DNA from: Zonotrichia leucophrys gambelii
Taxonomy: Eukaryota; Chordata; Aves; Passeriformes; Passerellidae
Assembly (NCBI RefSeq): GCF_028769735.1
Contig: NC_088177.1
Location: 23,163,599 to 23,227,598 of the forward strand
Direction of reading: 5' to 3'
DNA length: 64,000 nt
In this document: positions 62,475-64,000 of the stretch, piece by piece
How positions within the stretch are numbered: position 1 is the first letter of the stretch
How the letters are laid out: each line of letters opens with the position of its first letter
Program-made: the position numbers and the translations under genes
Notes under the pieces: model-generated
Told to the model about the DNA's origin: nothing
Databases searched by the model: none
Seen by the model: only the letters and a program-made list of their open reading frames with translations

Positions 62475-62506
62475 CCAAAATTTCTGTAATCCAAAATTTC
62501 TGTAAT
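62475..62506 (+). repeat. Two-copy 16-bp tandem duplication
   Basis: CCAAAATTTCTGTAAT occurs twice in direct succession without mismatch. This is probably a recent replication-slippage event. Confidence 0.9.
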
Positions 62507-63654
62507 CAAGGGGTGGGTGACTTTATGGTAAGACAGAGATAAAAGGTAAGACAGCAGAGTCTTCCTATGCAGTGCTGGGAGGAACATGATGACCTTGGGA
62601 AAGTTGTGCATACTTCTACTGGGTAAGCAAACTCCTTTTAGCAGAACAAGGAATGTTATTTCTCTAAAAATGGTGAACTTACATACAAGAATAAAAGCTG
62701 GTTTTGACAGCCCATTCCACAATATATTACTGACAACATCCTATTTTAGAAACCTGAGTTCAAAATTTCTACAAATCCATATTAGCTTTAGATTCCAGCA
62801 AAGGCAGAAGAGTCTAACCCTGAAAAATTCAGATTTGGAACACTGATGTGATAATGTGGCTGTGTGGACTGAAAGATCCATCCCTTCCTCTCCCTCAGGC
62901 TTCTCTTCCTTTATTTCTCTTTAACCATTCAGTAAATGAAAAACCTCTATATTTTGGGACTCTGCTAAACCCTGCTGTCTTCTTAAGGAGTAGGCATGGC
63001 CAGGACAATGTGCATCTTCTTTATGTTTTTGAAGGAAGTGTTTTTGCACCTCATTTGGAAGACCTATTCTAAACAAAGAAACAGTTTCTAAATGAAGTAA
63101 AAGAGGCTTTAACTACTGACAAACTTTCCAGGCTCTATTTTCAGCAAAGCATTTCTTTTTTTGGCTGATGCTTTTCCATTAAGTAGAGAAATTGAGACAT
63201 TTGGACTCATTTCCCTAAGAACCTTTGGATGAGCATAATTTTCCTAGATCTTGCCTGAATTTAAACTAATAAAGCCTTAGAGCAGGCCTTGCCAAATCAA
63301 ACCAAACAGTCTAGAATATTTCTATTTTTGAAGATCTTCAAAAATTCATTGTAGTTTATAGTCCGAACTGCAGGCCAGGAAAATCAATTAAAAGTTCAAA
63401 TTTACTTCAATGAATCTTAAATTGGCACCTTAAAAATACTCATTTTCACATACTATTTCAAGCCATCCAAGCGCAGCTTCTGGAAAGTACTGGAATGCTG
63501 CAACCCCAGTCTTATTCAATGACAAAACCCCTTGTTTCTACCCACTTAAAATGCTGCTTAGAAATCAGCTAAGCCCATGTTTCCCGTGGCGCAGCTGCTG
63601 CACATTAAGCAAACATCACTGCTGCACAAGAGGAGCAGAAGCTGGCAGGGGATT

Positions 63655-63800
63655 GTGATCCTTCACCCGGAGCTGGCCAGGCACAGCCGCGGCTCTGAGC
63701 GCAGGGCTGAGCGCTGCAGGCGGCTCGCACAGCATCAGCCCCGCAGCGCAGACCCAGCCCCGGGACACGCGTGTGCCCACGGCCACCCTGCCAGGAACGG
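63655..63800. other. Small CpG-rich patch
   Basis: About 150 bp with many CpGs (for example AGCCGCGGCTCTGAGCGCAG and CGGGACACGCGTG), set in AT-rich sequence. Open frames on both strands here reflect base composition. It may be a small CpG island near an unseen promoter or part of an unrecognised repeat. Confidence 0.45.
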
Positions 63801-64000
63801 AAAGGGAAATGGAAAACACAATTGCCACCTTTTCTCTGGAACATGGGAATCATCACTCAGCATCACAAACTTTTAAACTTCCTGATGAATGTATGCACTG
63901 GCTCTGAACGGGCTGAGCCTCTCACGGCTTTTTTGTCCTCTGCTGTGCAGTCATCTGCTTCCCTGAATTTCAACCTTTCTTACTGCTTACCTTCTCCTTT

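Larger units (their letters stand above)
61617..64000. other. Intergenic DNA or possible 3' UTR of a convergent gene
   Basis: No exon was recognised on either strand; I looked specifically for the C-terminus of AGPS on the minus strand. It contains a 16-bp unit repeated twice at 62475-62506 (CCAAAATTTCTGTAAT) and a CpG-rich patch at about 63655-63800. A cysteine-rich minus-strand frame at 61954-62277 is probably chance. Confidence 0.6.

Noticed and set aside
1..64000. tRNA genes, CRISPR arrays, endogenous viral genes or bacterial-type operons
   Set aside because: I found no cloverleaf-like tRNA sequence, regularly spaced repeats, or viral or prokaryotic reading frames. Subtle LTR fragments could be missed by eye.

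Overview
The window is nuclear DNA of a vertebrate, most likely a bird. Coding sequence is split into short exons with GT-AG introns, intronic DNA is AT-rich, there is one CpG-island promoter, and both clear interspersed repeats are 3' ends of CR1 LINEs, the dominant repeat of bird and reptile genomes. No operons, tRNA genes, CRISPR arrays or intact mobile elements were seen.

Layout, left to right. From 1 to about 50.7 kb lies the 3' part of PDE11A (dual-specificity cAMP/cGMP phosphodiesterase 11A) on the + strand. I could place eleven coding exons (1313-1363, 18087-18233, 18337-18444, 23094-23203, 25777-25867, 27771-27871, 31575-31652, 33027-33090, 35936-36010, 37011-37094, 50552-50713). Joined, they give 356 residues in a continuous frame ending at a TAA. 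They hold the whole PDEase catalytic domain with all metal ligands and the nucleotide-binding glutamine. The promoter, the GAF domains and the N-terminal exons lie left of the window. One intron (33091-35935) has a GC donor instead of GT.

From 50.7 to 56.7 kb is intergenic DNA. At 56773-58773 (+) is an intact intronless gene for TTC30/IFT70, a tetratricopeptide subunit of the intraflagellar transport B complex, starting inside a CpG island. An RFX-type X-box sits 46 bp before its ATG and a perfect X-box palindrome lies about 4 kb upstream. PDE11A followed by TTC30 in the same orientation matches the human 2q31.2 order, where AGPS comes next in the opposite direction. No AGPS exon is visible here, but the minus strand near 61.6-61.8 kb carries poly(A) signals that could belong to its 3' UTR.

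The genes have separate jobs: one hydrolyses cyclic nucleotides, the other builds cilia. Most of the window is intron or spacer. The items most worth checking in it are the X-boxes, a 5S rRNA-derived relic in the last PDE11A intron, an orphan CpG-rich patch in another intron, a long imperfect hairpin, and a minus-strand reading frame with chaperonin-10-like blocks.
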